DNA from: JAEUUM01 sp038326165 | GTDB taxonomy: Bacteria > Bacteroidota > Bacteroidia > Chitinophagales > Saprospiraceae | Length of the DNA: 64,000 bases | Direction of reading: 5' to 3' | NCBI GenBank assembly: GCA_038326165.1 | Contig: JBBQJT010000009.1 | Location: 17,317-81,316 of the forward strand | In this document: positions 62,385 through 64,000 of the stretch, piece after piece | How positions within the stretch are numbered: the first letter of the stretch is position 1 | Layout of the letters: each line of letters begins with the position of its first letter | Made by a program: the position numbers and the translations under genes | The notes under the pieces: generated by a model | Seen by the model: the letters and a program-made list of their open reading frames with translations, nothing else | Database searches by the model: none | Told to the model about the DNA's origin: nothing

Positions 62385-62839
62385 GCTATTCTTTCGAATT
62401 AAGGTAAAAAACGCCTCACCCGAATTTGCTTCACACCATAGTCACATCAGTCGTAGAAAATCTTAGAATTTGTTGACTCCTTAAACCATACAATTTATGA
62501 AGCGAACAAATTTTCGTAGATTCCGTGTCTAATGCTGAATTACGGTTAAGGTAATTTCATTTGGAATTACTTTCCGATACAGAAAGTAACTAAATGGCTG
62601 AAACGCCTTATTGATAAGGCTTTACGAAAATAAAATACTTTCAAGGTACAAATAGGGTACAATACCTTTCAGTAAATTCACTTTTGAGGGGTTTAATGGC
62701 TTTACTTTCCAGTTCGGGAAATAGGAAACTTTCCGTTCAGTATTTCAGCTTAACAAAGCCCTTCCAATACCCAATTGAATACGCCTGAAATTTGCAAATA
62801 AGGCCATTTATTTTCATTTTGTTATGCTGTTATTTTAAA
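62385..62839. other. 455-base intergenic region next to the mobile-element edge
   Basis: No gene is supported on either strand. It has the palindrome-like GGTACAAATAGGGTACAATACC at about 62645-62666 (GGTA arms with near-repeat GGTACAA) and is otherwise unstructured. The element's boundary may lie here, but no tRNA or direct repeat marks an attachment site. Confidence 0.4.
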
Positions 62840-63250
62840 TCATTCTTCACTCGACAACCTAATTCTATCAATTAGTGAATCATGCTTTATGCTGGTATCC
62901 ATCTTAACATCTTGTTCGGTTTTGTCTTTGTATGCATGATGATTCTTTAACAAGAATATTGCCATTGTTACATTGACTTTATTCTTTAGCGCATATCTTA
63001 CGATCTTTGATTCTTGTTTTTTCTTACACCTTTTTATTAACTTTAAAAACGAATCATATTTGCCACTTAAATAGGAAATCAGTTCCTCATAAAGACCGTG
63101 TTTGTCAACCAAATATTCTTGAAAAAATATGTGGTCATCATCATCAATATTTAACCAATCCAACAAACCATTCCCAATATTGAGGGCTTCCGATTCAGTC
63201 CATTTTTCGGCATTGACATTAAACGGTTGACCTCCTTTTTGCTTACTCAT
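62840..63250 (-). CDS. hypothetical protein, mobile-element-associated
   Basis: A 136-residue soluble, helical, lysine-rich protein (MSKQKGGQPFNVNAEKWTESE, KLIKRCKKKQESKIVRYALK). The opening GGQ...NAEKWTESE and helical core recall small DNA-packaging or element accessory proteins, but the match is too weak to name. It starts 1 base after the primase-like gene, so both are one operon of the element. Confidence 0.6.
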   Translation of the reverse strand: MSKQKGGQPFNVNAEKWTESEALNIGNGLLDWLNIDDDDHIFFQEYLVDKHGLYEELISYLSGKYDSFLKLIKRCKKKQESKIVRYALKNKVNVTMAIFLLKNHHAYKDKTEQDVKMDTSIKHDSLIDRIRLSSEE

Positions 63251-63251
63251 T

Positions 63252-64000
63252 TCAATTATTGTTTAAGTTTAGTAAATTCTTTAATTCTTGCAATCGGTTG
63301 AGGTATGGTAAAAAAGTTTTGTTTCCGTTGTTTGCTTTGGCCGTTGCAATGTTGGTTTCAATGAATTGTTTGTAATTTGTAATTGTAAAAAAATTACCTA
63401 TTTTAATTGGATGGGTTGGTAGTGTTATTCCTGCAAAGTAGTTTTCAAGTTCTGCAATATCCTTGCTCCAATTTTGGGGTTGTTCCTTTATAGGGTGTTC
63501 AATTCGTTCAGTTTTGAATACCTCAACTTTTGGCAATGGTTCAGCGTGTGAAAAATAAATGTTTTGTTGGGGGGTAACTTTAGTAACTTTAGTAACTTTT
63601 TCAGGCTCGGGCTGTGGTGGTTGTTCCTGAATGTTCCGTTTTCTGAATAGTCGCCAATCCTGTTTTATTAAATAGTCTGCAAGGTCGTTGCCTTCGCTTT
63701 TGTCCCGTTCGGGTGCTAACTGCTCCAGTAAGTCCGAAAATATAAAACGTGTTCCGGGTAAACAGTTTTCATATTCTTTGGCTTTGGTTTCCCATTCTTT
63801 AAAGGTGTTACCGTCTTTTGAAAGGTCGGGAAATACATAAACAAAACGCCCCTGCAATACTTTCAGCTTGTCAAATGAAAAACTGCTTTTGTTGTAAACT
63901 GCCAACCAAATAAGGCTTTCAGGTGTTTCAGGTAATCCAAAATACAACGGACTGTAAACGGCTGTTTTTGGGGCTTCAACTAATGCAACGGGGTTGCTTT
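63252..64000 (-). CDS. DUF6371-like primase-type protein of a mobile element, 5' part beyond the window
   Basis: The minus-strand frame is open from the window edge to a stop at 63252 (about 249 codons). At the edge it reads NPVALVEAPKTAVYSPLYFGLP, the strand-turn signature (VALVEAPKTAVY) of Toprim-like DUF6371 proteins. VYVFPDLSKDGNTFKEW continues the nucleotidyl fold and LADYLIKQDWRLF ends it. Behind it is a linker with a triple VTKVTKVT repeat. These proteins act in replication or mobilisation of Bacteroidota integrative elements and prophages. The 5' end is outside, so neither the zinc finger nor the start can be seen. The TTG at 63947 is unlikely to be the start. Confidence 0.7.
   Translation of the reverse strand, partial: SNPVALVEAPKTAVYSPLYFGLPETPESLIWLAVYNKSSFSFDKLKVLQGRFVYVFPDLSKDGNTFKEWETKAKEYENCLPGTRFIFSDLLEQLAPERDKSEGNDLADYLIKQDWRLFRKRNIQEQPPQPEPEKVTKVTKVTPQQNIYFSHAEPLPKVEVFKTERIEHPIKEQPQNWSKDIAELENYFAGITLPTHPIKIGNFFTITNYKQFIETNIATAKANNGNKTFLPYLNRLQELKNLLNLNNN

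Noticed and set aside
1..64000. tRNA, rRNA or CRISPR features
   Set aside because: Scanning by eye for the TTCGA-type arm, rRNA motifs and regularly spaced repeats gave nothing convincing; a covariance search could still find a tRNA I missed.

Overview
The window is a chromosomal segment of a member of the Bacteroidota. The evidence is C-terminal sorting domains of the type IX secretion system (a type A tail on the esterase at 24060 and a type B, gliding-motility-associated tail on the 1416-residue protein at 57795), many lipoproteins and beta-barrel proteins typical of the phylum, promoters of the TAnnTTTG form, few Shine-Dalgarno sequences, and a small ribosomal protein THX gene. The mix of long PD40 and Ig-repeat surface proteins suggests a Saprospiria-like lineage, but that finer placement is inference. 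No rRNA, tRNA or CRISPR array was found.

Layout. 1-7.4 kb: a PD40 beta-propeller surface protein cut by the window edge, a decayed MscS channel gene, an M48 metalloprotease, a lipoprotein, a DUF3089 hydrolase overlapping a sensor histidine kinase, and an S24/LexA-like regulator with a possible self-operator. 7.6-12 kb: a large FAD plus Fe-S dehydrogenase and the replicative helicase DnaB. 12-15.6 kb is a scar: a region upstream of dnaB with DnaA-box-like repeats, an HlyD-type exporter pseudogene, and an IS1380-family element with a frameshifted transposase, followed by 600 bases without a recognisable gene. 15.6-29.3 kb: radC, ileS, a beta-CASP nuclease, envelope proteins, a secreted esterase, a nitroreductase, an SDR enzyme, two tandem Hsp20 chaperones and a lytic transglycosylase. 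29.7-38.8 kb: cell-wall and envelope proteins, PEP carboxykinase, purH and coaX. 38.9-44.1 kb: dprA followed by a flippase, chain-length and polymerase/ligase set for a surface polysaccharide. 44.1-48.3 kb: thymidine kinase, phosphofructokinase, rhomboid protease, a thioredoxin-like protein and THX.

48.4-57.5 kb, all on the minus strand, holds the most distinctive content: a sulfur locus. Six tightly packed genes (gaps of 6-18 bases) encode a persulfide dioxygenase fused to two rhodanese domains, a two-part YeeE/YedE sulfur transporter, a TsdA-like dihaem cytochrome c (thiosulfate dehydrogenase type), a periplasmic DsrE-like protein and a SoxB/5'-nucleotidase-family metalloenzyme with a Tat-like leader. 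A TauE/SafE sulfite exporter lies upstream; a GH3 enzyme and the sulfurtransferase FdhD lie downstream. No SoxXA, SoxYZ or SoxCD gene is present, so this looks like a compact, non-canonical sulfide/thiosulfate oxidation or detoxification module.

57.8-62 kb encodes a giant secreted protein with about ten 84-residue Ig-like repeats. From about 62.8 kb to the window end, two minus-strand genes, one resembling the DUF6371 primase-like proteins of Bacteroidota mobile elements, mark the edge of what is probably an integrated element.
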